NCBI GenBank assembly: GCA_020436865.1
Contig: JAGQXA010000078.1
Span: 1 to 5,435, forward strand
Origin: Saprospiraceae bacterium
GTDB taxonomy: Bacteria; Bacteroidota; Bacteroidia; Chitinophagales; Saprospiraceae
Reading direction: 5' to 3'
DNA length: 5,435 bases
How positions within the stretch are numbered: position 1 is the first letter of the stretch; each line of letters opens with the position of its first letter. The notes below the pieces were generated by a model. That model had not been told where the DNA came from. It did no database searches and was given only the letters and a program-made list of their open reading frames with translations. Below are positions 1 through 5,435 of the stretch, in pieces. A program made the translations under genes and the position numbers.

Positions 1-92
1 CTATTTTTCCAATTGGCAAAATTTCTTCCGATAATTCGCGTCCGGATTTCGCGCAAACTGTCGTTGCGTAGGTTCGGCGAATTTTCGAATTA

Positions 93-124
93 AGTGATCC
101 GATCAGTATACTGATCCGATCACT
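93..124 (-). terminator. 32-bp near-perfect palindrome at the tnaA 3' end, possible terminator
   Basis: Two 14-nt arms (93-106 and 111-124) surround a self-complementary TATA centre. They pair at 13 of 14 positions, with a C:C mismatch at 100/117. Each arm contains the same 11-mer TGATCCGATCA (95-105 and 112-122), so the element is also a direct repeat, with four GATC sites. On the minus strand the hairpin starts inside the tnaA stop codon (125-123) and is followed by CTTAATTCG, a poor U-tract. A role as tnaA terminator is the simplest reading. The overlap with the stop codon and the weak U-run leave room for an operator or protein-binding palindrome serving whatever lies to the left. Confidence 0.45.
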
Positions 125-1505
125 AGGGCTGGAGGGGCTCGAAATGGGCGGTGAAATGCCGCAAGAAGGCCGGCTCGCGGGTAATGCGGTAGCCCCTCAC
201 TTTCTCCCGGTTTTCCAGCAATTCTCCGAATGCTTCGATGACGTAGTCCATGTGGCTTTGAGTGTACACGCGCCGCGGGATGGCCAGGCGGACCAGCTCC
301 ATTTTGGCGGGAACGAATTCGCCGTTCTCATCGTATTTGCCGAACATGACGGAGCCGATCTCGCAGCAGCGGATGCCGGCGATCTTGTACAGTTCGCAGA
401 CCATGGCCTGGCCCGGGAACTGTTCCGGCGGAATGTGCGGGTAGAAGGTCTTGGCATCGAGGTACACGGCATGTCCTCCGACCGGCCGGATCATCGGCAC
501 GCCCAATTCGAATATCTTGTCTCCCAGGTAGGTGGTGCTCTTGATTCGGTACTCGAGATAATGCGGGTCGAATACCTCCTGCAAACCGATGGCGATGGCT
601 TCCATGTCGCGCCCCGACAGGCCGCCGTAGGTGGCAAAGCCTTCGGTGATAATGAGCACGGTGCGGCACTGCACGGCCAGTTCTTCGTCTTTCAGCGCGA
701 GGAAGCCGCCCATATTGACGATGGCGTCTTTCTTGGCGCTCATGATGCAGCCCTCGGCGAGCGAGAACATCTCCTGTGCGATCTCTTTGTACGTCTTTTC
801 GCCATAGCCTTCTTCCCGTTCGCGGATGAAGTAGGCGTTCTCGGCGATGCGGCAACAGTCGAGGATGTACCGCAATCCATATTTTCGACACAGCTCGCCT
901 ACGGCACGGGCGTTGGCCATGCTGACCGGTTGGCCGCCCCCGCTGTTGTTGGTGACGGTCAGAATGACGGCGCCGATATTTTGCGCGCCGTACTGTTGGA
1001 TGGCCGCCTCCATCTTCACGAGGTCCATATTGCCCTTGAACGGATGGTATTCGTTGGGGTGAAGACCCACCTCGGTCGGGCAATCGATCGCCTTGGCGCC
1101 CGAGTACTCGATGTTGGCCCGGGTGGTGTCGAAATGGGTGTTGGAAATAAAGACCTTGCCCGGCCCACCGAGCCGGCTGTACAGCAGGTGCTCGGCGGCA
1201 CGGCCCTGGTGGGTCGGCATGATATAGGGATAGCCGGTGAGGTCGTGGATCACGGCCTCCATGCGATCCCAGCTGACGGCTCCGGCATAGCTTTCGTCGC
1301 CGCGCATGATGCCCGCCCACTGTTCGGAACTCATGGCGGCCGTGCCGCTATCGGTCAGCAGGTCGATGATCACCTGGCCGGATTTTAGCAGGAAGGGGTT
1401 GTAATGGGCTTTTTTCAGAAAGGCGAACCGCTCTTCCTCGCTGGCCAGGTAGATCTGTTCGACGACTTTGATCCGGAAGGGTTCGATCGTGACTTTTTCG
1501 TGCAT
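123..1505 (-). CDS. tnaA: Tryptophanase (L-tryptophan indole-lyase), complete
   Basis: A 460-residue cytosolic PLP enzyme of the beta-eliminating lyase family, converting L-tryptophan to indole, pyruvate and ammonium. Visible active-site elements: Tyr73 in DESYAG, phosphate-binding THQGR (98-102), Asn187, Asp216 and Arg219 in LDCCR, the PLP lysine Lys259 in SAKKD, and Arg406 as likely carboxylate ligand. The residues separating tryptophanase from tyrosine phenol-lyase are of the tryptophanase type: Asp126 in HFDTT (E. coli TnaA Asp137, Thr in TPL), Ile383 in CEIGS (Arg381 in TPL) and His450 in LRHFTA (Phe448 in TPL). The backbone, however, keeps an essentially constant +2 offset from Citrobacter TPL and lacks the short loop insertion of E. 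coli TnaA. The ATG is preceded by an A-rich leader without Shine-Dalgarno. It is divergent from the helicase; no strong promoter was found, only TAGCTTGC on the minus strand (1550-1543), a partial match. Family is certain; tryptophan specificity is inferred from residues. Confidence 0.93.
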   Translation of the reverse strand: MHEKVTIEPFRIKVVEQIYLASEEERFAFLKKAHYNPFLLKSGQVIIDLLTDSGTAAMSSEQWAGIMRGDESYAGAVSWDRMEAVIHDLTGYPYIMPTHQGRAAEHLLYSRLGGPGKVFISNTHFDTTRANIEYSGAKAIDCPTEVGLHPNEYHPFKGNMDLVKMEAAIQQYGAQNIGAVILTVTNNSGGGQPVSMANARAVGELCRKYGLRYILDCCRIAENAYFIREREEGYGEKTYKEIAQEMFSLAEGCIMSAKKDAIVNMGGFLALKDEELAVQCRTVLIITEGFATYGGLSGRDMEAIAIGLQEVFDPHYLEYRIKSTTYLGDKIFELGVPMIRPVGGHAVYLDAKTFYPHIPPEQFPGQAMVCELYKIAGIRCCEIGSVMFGKYDENGEFVPAKMELVRLAIPRRVYTQSHMDYVIEAFGELLENREKVRGYRITREPAFLRHFTAHFEPLQP

Positions 1506-1648
1506 GGGTCTTATTCGTTTTGATTAGGGTGAAATGGCGGCTGCAAGCTAGGAATAAATGGGAAGGCTCCGGATGATGAAAATCACCTTGGCATAGCGGG
1601 CGGATGGCGCACTCTAAAATCTTTTAAGCAATTGTCGCCGAATAGTAG

Positions 1649-1656
1649 TACCTTTG
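1649..1656 (+). promoter_or_regulatory. Bacteroidota-type -7 promoter element for the helicase gene
   Basis: TACCTTTG matches the Bacteroidota -7 consensus TAnnTTTG at every fixed position. No clean -33 TTTG lies at the usual spacing of about 20 nt: TTG at 1632-1634 is too close and a T-run at 1622-1625 is slightly far. Transcription would start near 1660, giving a leader of about 80 nt before the ATG at 1741. The element overlaps an in-frame TTG (1654) that would otherwise allow a 29-residue N-terminal extension, which argues against that upstream start. Confidence 0.65.
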
Positions 1657-1685
1657 CGCCTCCTTTTTACCTGCGATCGGCGGAA

Positions 1686-1712
1686 GCGGCCGCCAAAAGT
1701 GGATCTGGCCGC
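1686..1712 (+). promoter_or_regulatory. GC-rich hairpin in the helicase 5' leader
   Basis: GCGGCC (1686-1691) and GGCCGC (1707-1712) are perfect reverse complements around a 15-nt loop, and ATTTT follows directly. This looks like a weak intrinsic-terminator or attenuator shape inside the predicted leader, between the -7 element and the start codon. The stem is only 6 bp and the T-run is 4, so it may be chance in GC-rich DNA. Confidence 0.25.
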
Positions 1713-1740
1713 ATTTTCCAGCTGTCGTTCAATTAAGTCT

Positions 1741-3390
1741 ATGAATTATTTTGCAGAGCTGGGCCTGTCTCAGCCCGTCGTCGAGGCCGTTAACGACCTC
1801 GGATTTGTCACCCCTACGCTCATCCAATCGCAAGCCATCCCCAAACTCCTGGCCGACGATACCGACCTGGTCGGACTGGCGCAAACCGGAACCGGTAAAA
1901 CGGCGGCCTTCGGGCTGCCATTGATCCATCTGGTCGAACCGGCCGAATCCTTTACGCAGGCCCTGGTCTTGGCGCCTACGCGCGAACTGTGCCTGCAGAT
2001 CACCAACGAACTTTCGCAGTTCGCGAAGTATCGCAAGCAGTTGCGCATTTTGCCGGTCTATGGCGGCGCCGACATTGAAAAGCAGATCCGCGCCGTGCGC
2101 AAAGGCGTACATATCATCGTGGCTACGCCCGGCCGCCTGCGCGACCTGATGCGCCGCAAAGTGGTCGACCTCCGGCAGATCGACTACGTCGTGCTCGACG
2201 AGGCCGACGAAATGCTCAACATGGGCTTCAAGGAAGAGATCGACGACATCCTCAGCTCTACCTCCGACGAAAAGCTCACCTGGCTGTTCTCGGCAACGAT
2301 GCCGGAAGAGGTGCGTCGCATCGCCCGCGACTATATGACCGAGCCGCTGGAATTGCGGGCCGGTAGCCCGCAGGAGGCGCATGCCGACATCGATCATCGC
2401 TTCGTCGTGACCCGCCCGAAAGAGCGTCCGGGAGTGTTGAAACAATTTCTCGACGCCGACCCCAATATCTTTGCCCTGGTCTTTACCCGTACGCGGAAAG
2501 ACGCCCAAGACCTCGCCGACGAACTCACGCGCGAGGGCTACTCGGCCGACGCCATTCACGGCGACCTCAACCAGCGGCAACGCGATCGCGTCATGGACCA
2601 GTTTCGCTCGCGACGCCTGAAGGTGTTGGTGGCCACCGATGTGGCGGCCCGCGGTATCGACGTGCAGGACATCACCCATGTCTTCCATTTCAATATCCCC
2701 GACGATCTGGCCTTTTACACGCACCGCAGCGGCCGTACCGGCCGGGCCGGAAGCAAAGGCCAGTCGATCGTGCTGGTACACCCCAACGACCGCACCGTTC
2801 TCCGGCAACTCGAGAAGAAGCAAAAACTGCGATTCGAACCGATCGAAGCGCCCAGCGGCGAGGAAGCCCTGCGCCGGCAAATGATCGCACACATTCGCGG
2901 TTTGCGGAAATTGGAGGTCAACGGCGAACTCGAGCCCTATATGCCCGAACTCCTGGCCGAACTGGAAGACCTCTCGCGGGCCGATCTGGTCAAGCGCGTC
3001 GCTGCCAGCGCTCTGGGCGATCGCCTCGACCTGCTTCGCCGCCAGCACCATTCTCCGGAAAAGGGGAATAAGGTCAAACGCGATCCATCCGTGAAGTGGG
3101 TGCGGCAGTTTGTCAACATCGGCAAGATGGACGTCGCAGACAAGGGCGCCTTCCTATCGCTGATCTGCGACCATTCCGGCCTTCCCGGCAGTGCGATCGG
3201 ACGGATCGACCTCCAGGATAAACATAGCTACTTTGAAGTCGACGAACAATATCGCCGCCAACTGGCCGAGCAATTCAACGACTCCTATCTCGATGGCCGC
3301 CAGATCCGCGTGAATGCGGCAGACCTCGGAAAGAAGAAGGTGGGAAAGGGCTTTAAGAAGGAAAAGAAGAAACAGTTCGGGAAGAAATAG
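1741..3390 (+). CDS. DEAD-box ATP-dependent RNA helicase (DeaD/CsdA-like, with DbpA-type RNA-binding domain)
   Basis: A 549-residue protein that should unwind or remodel RNA using ATP, with likely roles in ribosome assembly, RNA decay or cold adaptation (family knowledge). RecA domain 1 carries the Q-motif Gln29, Walker A AQTGTGKT (47-54), PTREL (79-83), TPGR (129-132), the DEAD box (153-156) and SAT (184-186). RecA domain 2 carries VFTRT (247-251), ATDVAARGID (298-307) and HRSGRTGRAG (328-337). Residues about 450-527 match the DbpA RNA-binding domain (VRQFVNIGK, GLPGSAIGRID, YFEV). The last 20 residues are Lys-rich, probably a disordered RNA-binding tail. The ATG at 1741 gives the usual family N-terminus MNYFAELGL. 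A further upstream in-frame TTG (1654) lies within the promoter motif and is rejected. All catalytic motifs are intact. It is divergent from tnaA and followed 107 bp later by the glycosyltransferase. Confidence 0.96.
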   Translation: MNYFAELGLSQPVVEAVNDLGFVTPTLIQSQAIPKLLADDTDLVGLAQTGTGKTAAFGLPLIHLVEPAESFTQALVLAPTRELCLQITNELSQFAKYRKQLRILPVYGGADIEKQIRAVRKGVHIIVATPGRLRDLMRRKVVDLRQIDYVVLDEADEMLNMGFKEEIDDILSSTSDEKLTWLFSATMPEEVRRIARDYMTEPLELRAGSPQEAHADIDHRFVVTRPKERPGVLKQFLDADPNIFALVFTRTRKDAQDLADELTREGYSADAIHGDLNQRQRDRVMDQFRSRRLKVLVATDVAARGIDVQDITHVFHFNIPDDLAFYTHRSGRTGRAGSKGQSIVLVHPNDRTVLRQLEKKQKLRFEPIEAPSGEEALRRQMIAHIRGLRKLEVNGELEPYMPELLAELEDLSRADLVKRVAASALGDRLDLLRRQHHSPEKGNKVKRDPSVKWVRQFVNIGKMDVADKGAFLSLICDHSGLPGSAIGRIDLQDKHSYFEVDEQYRRQLAEQFNDSYLDGRQIRVNAADLGKKKVGKGFKKEKKKQFGKK

Positions 3391-3394
3391 ATTT

Positions 3395-3415
3395 CAGTTG
3401 GCAGTTGGCAGTTTC
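3395..3415 (+). repeat. Short tandem heptamer repeat CAGTTGG (about 3 units)
   Basis: CAGTTGG occurs at 3395-3401 and 3402-3408, followed by the degenerate unit CAGTTTC at 3409-3415, then CAGAT. The repeat begins 4 nt after the helicase stop codon. Similar TTGGCAG-type strings are, from memory, common intergenic repeats in Bacteroidota genomes. That recollection is unverified here. Confidence 0.6.
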
Positions 3416-3443
3416 CAGATCCCGACGGAACGAAAACCAGGCT

Positions 3444-3493
3444 GGCGGGTTGATTAAGGTAGGAGCCTTTTCCTAATTACCCCTCAACCCGCC
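3444..3493. repeat. 10-bp perfect inverted repeat upstream of the glycosyltransferase
   Basis: GGCGGGTTGA (3444-3453) and TCAACCCGCC (3484-3493) are exact reverse complements separated by 30 nt. Inside lies a smaller stem, TAGGA (3460-3464) with TCCTA (3471-3475), closing a 6-nt loop. The outer arm ends 4 nt before the ATG at 3498, so in mRNA the structure would sit over the ribosome entry site. No T-run follows, so a classic terminator for the helicase is unlikely. It could be a repeat-element end, an mRNA control structure or a processing site. Confidence 0.5.
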
Positions 3494-3497
3494 CGAC

Positions 3498-4673
3498 ATG
3501 CCTGCCCCCTCAAACCTGCCAGCTCCGTCGGAGAACTCTCTCAAGATCGCCATGGTCATGGATGCTTACGACGACTCCCGCAACGGCGTCGTGATCTCCA
3601 CCCGGCGCTTTGCTCACTTCTTGCGCGAACGAGGCCATGAAGTGTACTTCCTCACCACCGGAAAGTCGGAGCCCCCTTACAAGATCTCCTTGCCGCCCTT
3701 TTACGTGCCCTTTGTGCGCAAAACGATGCAGCGGTTGAAAACGCCGATGGCCTGGCCGGTGGCCGAACAAATGCTCCCGGTACTGGAGACCGTCGATATC
3801 GTGCATGTGCATTTCCCGTTCTGGCTGGGGCGAACGGCTATCAATTATGCCCGCCGCCTGGGCAAACCGACCGTGGCGACCTTCCACATTCAAGCCGAGA
3901 ATATGCTTTTTAACGCCCATATCCATGCACAATGGGCGATCAGCTTGTTCTACCGCATCCTCCTCAAAAAGATCTACAACGCGGTCGATCTGGTGGTCTG
4001 TCCGACGCCCTTTTCCCAACAAGAATTGCTCCACTACGGGCTCACGAGCCCGTCGGTGGTTATTTCCAACGGCACGCCCCCGGAATATCGCCCGATGGAG
4101 GTCGACCGGCCGGATAAGTGGCGGGATCACTTCCTTCTGCTGACGGTCGGCCGGCTGGCAGAGGAGAAAATGCACCGTACGATCATCGAGGCCATAGCCC
4201 GCTCGCGTTATGCCGCACGCATTCAGCTGGTCATCCTGGGAGAGGGACCCTTGCGGGAAACGCTGGAAGAAGCCGGCGCCGCCTTGCCGAATCCGCCGCT
4301 CATCGAGGTCTTGCCTCCGGAAGCGCTGATCCCTTACTACAACATGGCCGACCTGTACGTGCATGCCGCCGAGATCGAGATCGAGGGGATGTCGGCCCTG
4401 GAGGCGATCTCCTGCGGACTGCCGCTGCTGGCTTCCGATTCGCCGCGCAGTAATCCGCGTTTTCTCACGCTCGACGAGCGTTTCCGCTTCGCCAACGGCG
4501 ATGCCGCGCACTTGTCGGAACGCCTGGACTACTGGATCGAGCGGCCGGAAGCGCTACGCGCGCAGCGGCAAAAGTACCTTCGCTTGTCGCGGCAATACTC
4601 GATCGACCGCTCGGTAGAGCAACTGGAACGGGCCTACCGACAACTGGCGGGCGCGGCGGCGCCGGTCGGCTGA
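3498..4673 (+). CDS. Glycosyltransferase family 4 protein (GT-B fold, retaining)
   Basis: A 391-residue putative glycosyltransferase moving a sugar from a nucleotide donor to an unknown acceptor; subfamily resemblance suggests a glycolipid or surface glycan. N-terminal Rossmann domain: first strand KIAMVMDAY (16-24), Asn29-Gly30 of the glycine-rich acceptor loop, and the TFHIQAEN segment with His130. C-terminal donor domain: VISNG (188-192), VGRLAEEK with Arg219 and Lys224 (likely phosphate contacts), ILGEGPL (246-252) and the GT4 E-x7-E signature Glu294/Glu302, followed by CGLPLLASD. There is no signal peptide or membrane helix, so it is cytosolic or membrane-peripheral. The first 15 residues (PAPSNLPAPSEN) lie outside the fold and look repeat-derived, but no better in-frame start is visible: the next ATG (3552) would delete part of the first strand. 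No own -7 promoter was seen; it may be co-transcribed with the helicase. The N-terminal part of the fold resembles alpha-monoglucosyldiacylglycerol synthase-type enzymes, weakly. Confidence 0.9.
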   Translation: MPAPSNLPAPSENSLKIAMVMDAYDDSRNGVVISTRRFAHFLRERGHEVYFLTTGKSEPPYKISLPPFYVPFVRKTMQRLKTPMAWPVAEQMLPVLETVDIVHVHFPFWLGRTAINYARRLGKPTVATFHIQAENMLFNAHIHAQWAISLFYRILLKKIYNAVDLVVCPTPFSQQELLHYGLTSPSVVISNGTPPEYRPMEVDRPDKWRDHFLLLTVGRLAEEKMHRTIIEAIARSRYAARIQLVILGEGPLRETLEEAGAALPNPPLIEVLPPEALIPYYNMADLYVHAAEIEIEGMSALEAISCGLPLLASDSPRSNPRFLTLDERFRFANGDAAHLSERLDYWIERPEALRAQRQKYLRLSRQYSIDRSVEQLERAYRQLAGAAAPVG

Positions 4674-5435
4674 TCACAGTGGCTCGAAGCGCGCCTGGAA
4701 AAACCGCAGGTAGGTCGGCTCGTACACCATTTTCAATCCCTTCGTAGTGTTCCGTTGTTCGTACACTTCGCGAACAGACTCCGCCACGACGTCCATATGC
4801 GCCTCGGTGTAAACCCGCCGCGGGATGGTCAGTCGCGTCAGTTCCAGCTTGGGATAGCGATGTTCGCCGGTTTTCGGGTCGCGGCCGGCACTCACCACTC
4901 CCCGTTCCATCGAGCGGATCCCCGAGTCGAGGTAAAGTTGGGCGGCCAGCATTTGGGCGGGAAATTGATCCTGCGGCAGATGCGGGTAGAAGCGCTTGGC
5001 GTCGAGGAAAATCGCGTGCCCTCCGACCGGGCGCACGATGGGGATATCCCAGTCGATGAGCAATTGCCCCAGGTAGAGCACCTGGCCGATGCGCGAGCGG
5101 ATGTGGTCGTCCTGTACCGATTCGCGGATGCCGATGGCCATGGCTTCCATATCGCGTCCGGCCAGTCCACCGTAGGTGTGGAGGCCCTCGTAGATGACCA
5201 CGCGGTTGCGCAGCTCTTCGAACAGCTGCTGGTCGCGCACGGCCACCCAGCCGCCGATGTTGACGAGGTGGTCTTTCTTGCCGCTCATCCAGGCGCCGTC
5301 GGAATAGCTACAGAATTCCTTGAGGATCCCGGCGATCGGTTTGTCGCGGTACCCTTCCTCGCTCTGCTGGATGAAAAAGCTGTTTTCGACCAGTCGGGTG
5401 GCGTCGAGGTAGAGTTTTACCCCATAGCGGTCGCA
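4674..5435 (-). CDS. tpl: Tyrosine phenol-lyase (beta-tyrosinase), C-terminal part; 5' end beyond the window
   Basis: A reading frame open to the right edge encodes 253 residues, aligning without visible gaps to about residues 204-456 of Citrobacter freundii TPL (numbering recalled). The enzyme splits L-tyrosine into phenol, pyruvate and ammonium using PLP. Equivalents of Asp214 and Arg217 (LDATR), the PLP lysine Lys257 in MSGKKD (codon 5276-5274), Arg404 in TRLTIPRR and Phe448-Phe449 in LRFF are present. Arg381 in SMERG (codon 4904-4902), which contacts the phenol hydroxyl, separates it from tryptophanases, which have Ile there. The ATG at 5286-5288 is an internal Met in the PLP motif, not the start: homologous sequence continues upstream to 5435 without a stop. 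About 200 residues, including the Tyr71 and Thr124 equivalents, lie outside. It is convergent with the glycosyltransferase, stop codons touching. It is a clear paralogue of the tryptophanase at the left end, on the same strand. Confidence 0.92.
   Translation of the reverse strand, partial: CDRYGVKLYLDATRLVENSFFIQQSEEGYRDKPIAGILKEFCSYSDGAWMSGKKDHLVNIGGWVAVRDQQLFEELRNRVVIYEGLHTYGGLAGRDMEAMAIGIRESVQDDHIRSRIGQVLYLGQLLIDWDIPIVRPVGGHAIFLDAKRFYPHLPQDQFPAQMLAAQLYLDSGIRSMERGVVSAGRDPKTGEHRYPKLELTRLTIPRRVYTEAHMDVVAESVREVYEQRNTTKGLKMVYEPTYLRFFQARFEPL

Noticed and set aside
1..92. Possible end of a minus-strand gene finishing with TAG at 3-1, reading ...RKKFCQLEK
   Set aside because: The frame is open only back to a stop near 103 and has no ATG. 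About 30 residues without a start or recognisable motif is not enough to call a gene.
144..1388. 414-residue open frame on the plus strand
   Set aside because: It is antisense to the intact tnaA. Its translation has no recognisable motif and low-complexity, His/Asp/Val-rich composition typical of antisense frames in GC-rich genes.
1729..3051. 440-residue open frame on the minus strand
   Set aside because: It is antisense to the helicase, whose motifs are all intact; the translation resembles no family and reflects codon bias.
3444..3493. Intrinsic terminator for the helicase
   Set aside because: The stem is GC-rich but the loop is 30 nt and no T-run follows on either strand; kept only as an inverted repeat.
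3510..4511. 333-residue open frame on the minus strand
   Set aside because: It is antisense to the glycosyltransferase; composition is biased and no domain is recognisable.
4674..5288. A separate 204-residue lyase fragment starting at ATG 5288, or a truncated pseudogene
   Set aside because: The same frame continues to the window edge with clear TPL homology (LDATRLVENSFF), so this is an edge-cut gene and not a truncated one.
3498..5435. Glycosyltransferase and TPL as a phenol- or indole-glycoside pathway
   Set aside because: The GT4 motifs suggest a lipid or glycan acceptor, the genes are on opposite strands, and nothing in the sequence links them functionally.

Overview
This window most likely comes from a GC-rich member of the Bacteroidota. 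Three things point there. A perfect TAnnTTTG -7 promoter element lies upstream of the helicase. None of the start codons is preceded by a clear Shine-Dalgarno sequence; the two with A-rich leaders are typical of the phylum. The DEAD-box helicase and glycosyltransferase sequences also resemble Bacteroidota homologues. Base composition is clearly above 50% GC by eye. A Saprospiria/Cytophagia-like lineage is a guess; nothing here fixes the genus.

Layout, left to right. (i) 1-122 is a more AT-rich stretch with no convincing gene. It ends in a 32-bp near-perfect palindrome that runs into the stop codon of the first gene. (ii) 123-1505, minus strand, is a complete tryptophanase (tnaA). (iii) 1506-1740 is a 235-bp divergent intergenic region carrying the helicase promoter and a small leader hairpin. 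(iv) 1741-3390, plus strand, is a DEAD-box RNA helicase with a DbpA-type RNA-binding domain and a Lys-rich tail. (v) 3391-3497 is a 107-bp gap made of a CAGTTGG tandem repeat and a 10-bp perfect inverted repeat ending 4 nt before the next start. (vi) 3498-4673, plus strand, is a GT4-family glycosyltransferase. (vii) 4674-5435, minus strand, is the C-terminal 253 residues of a tyrosine phenol-lyase (tpl), whose 5' part lies beyond the right edge. It abuts the glycosyltransferase stop codon with no gap.

The main biological point is that two paralogous PLP-dependent beta-eliminating lyases flank the helicase and glycosyltransferase, and their substrate-determining residues can be read. The left copy has the tryptophanase set (Asp, Ile, His) and the right copy the tyrosine phenol-lyase set (Arg in MERG, Phe-Phe). 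Together they would convert Trp to indole and Tyr to phenol, each with release of pyruvate and ammonium. This suggests aromatic amino-acid catabolism or indole/phenol production. The helicase and glycosyltransferase have no evident functional link to it. I see no transposon, CRISPR array, RNA gene or new defence-type system. The less-explained parts are the non-coding ones: the GATC-rich palindrome after tnaA and the repeat cluster that seems to run into the glycosyltransferase N-terminus.
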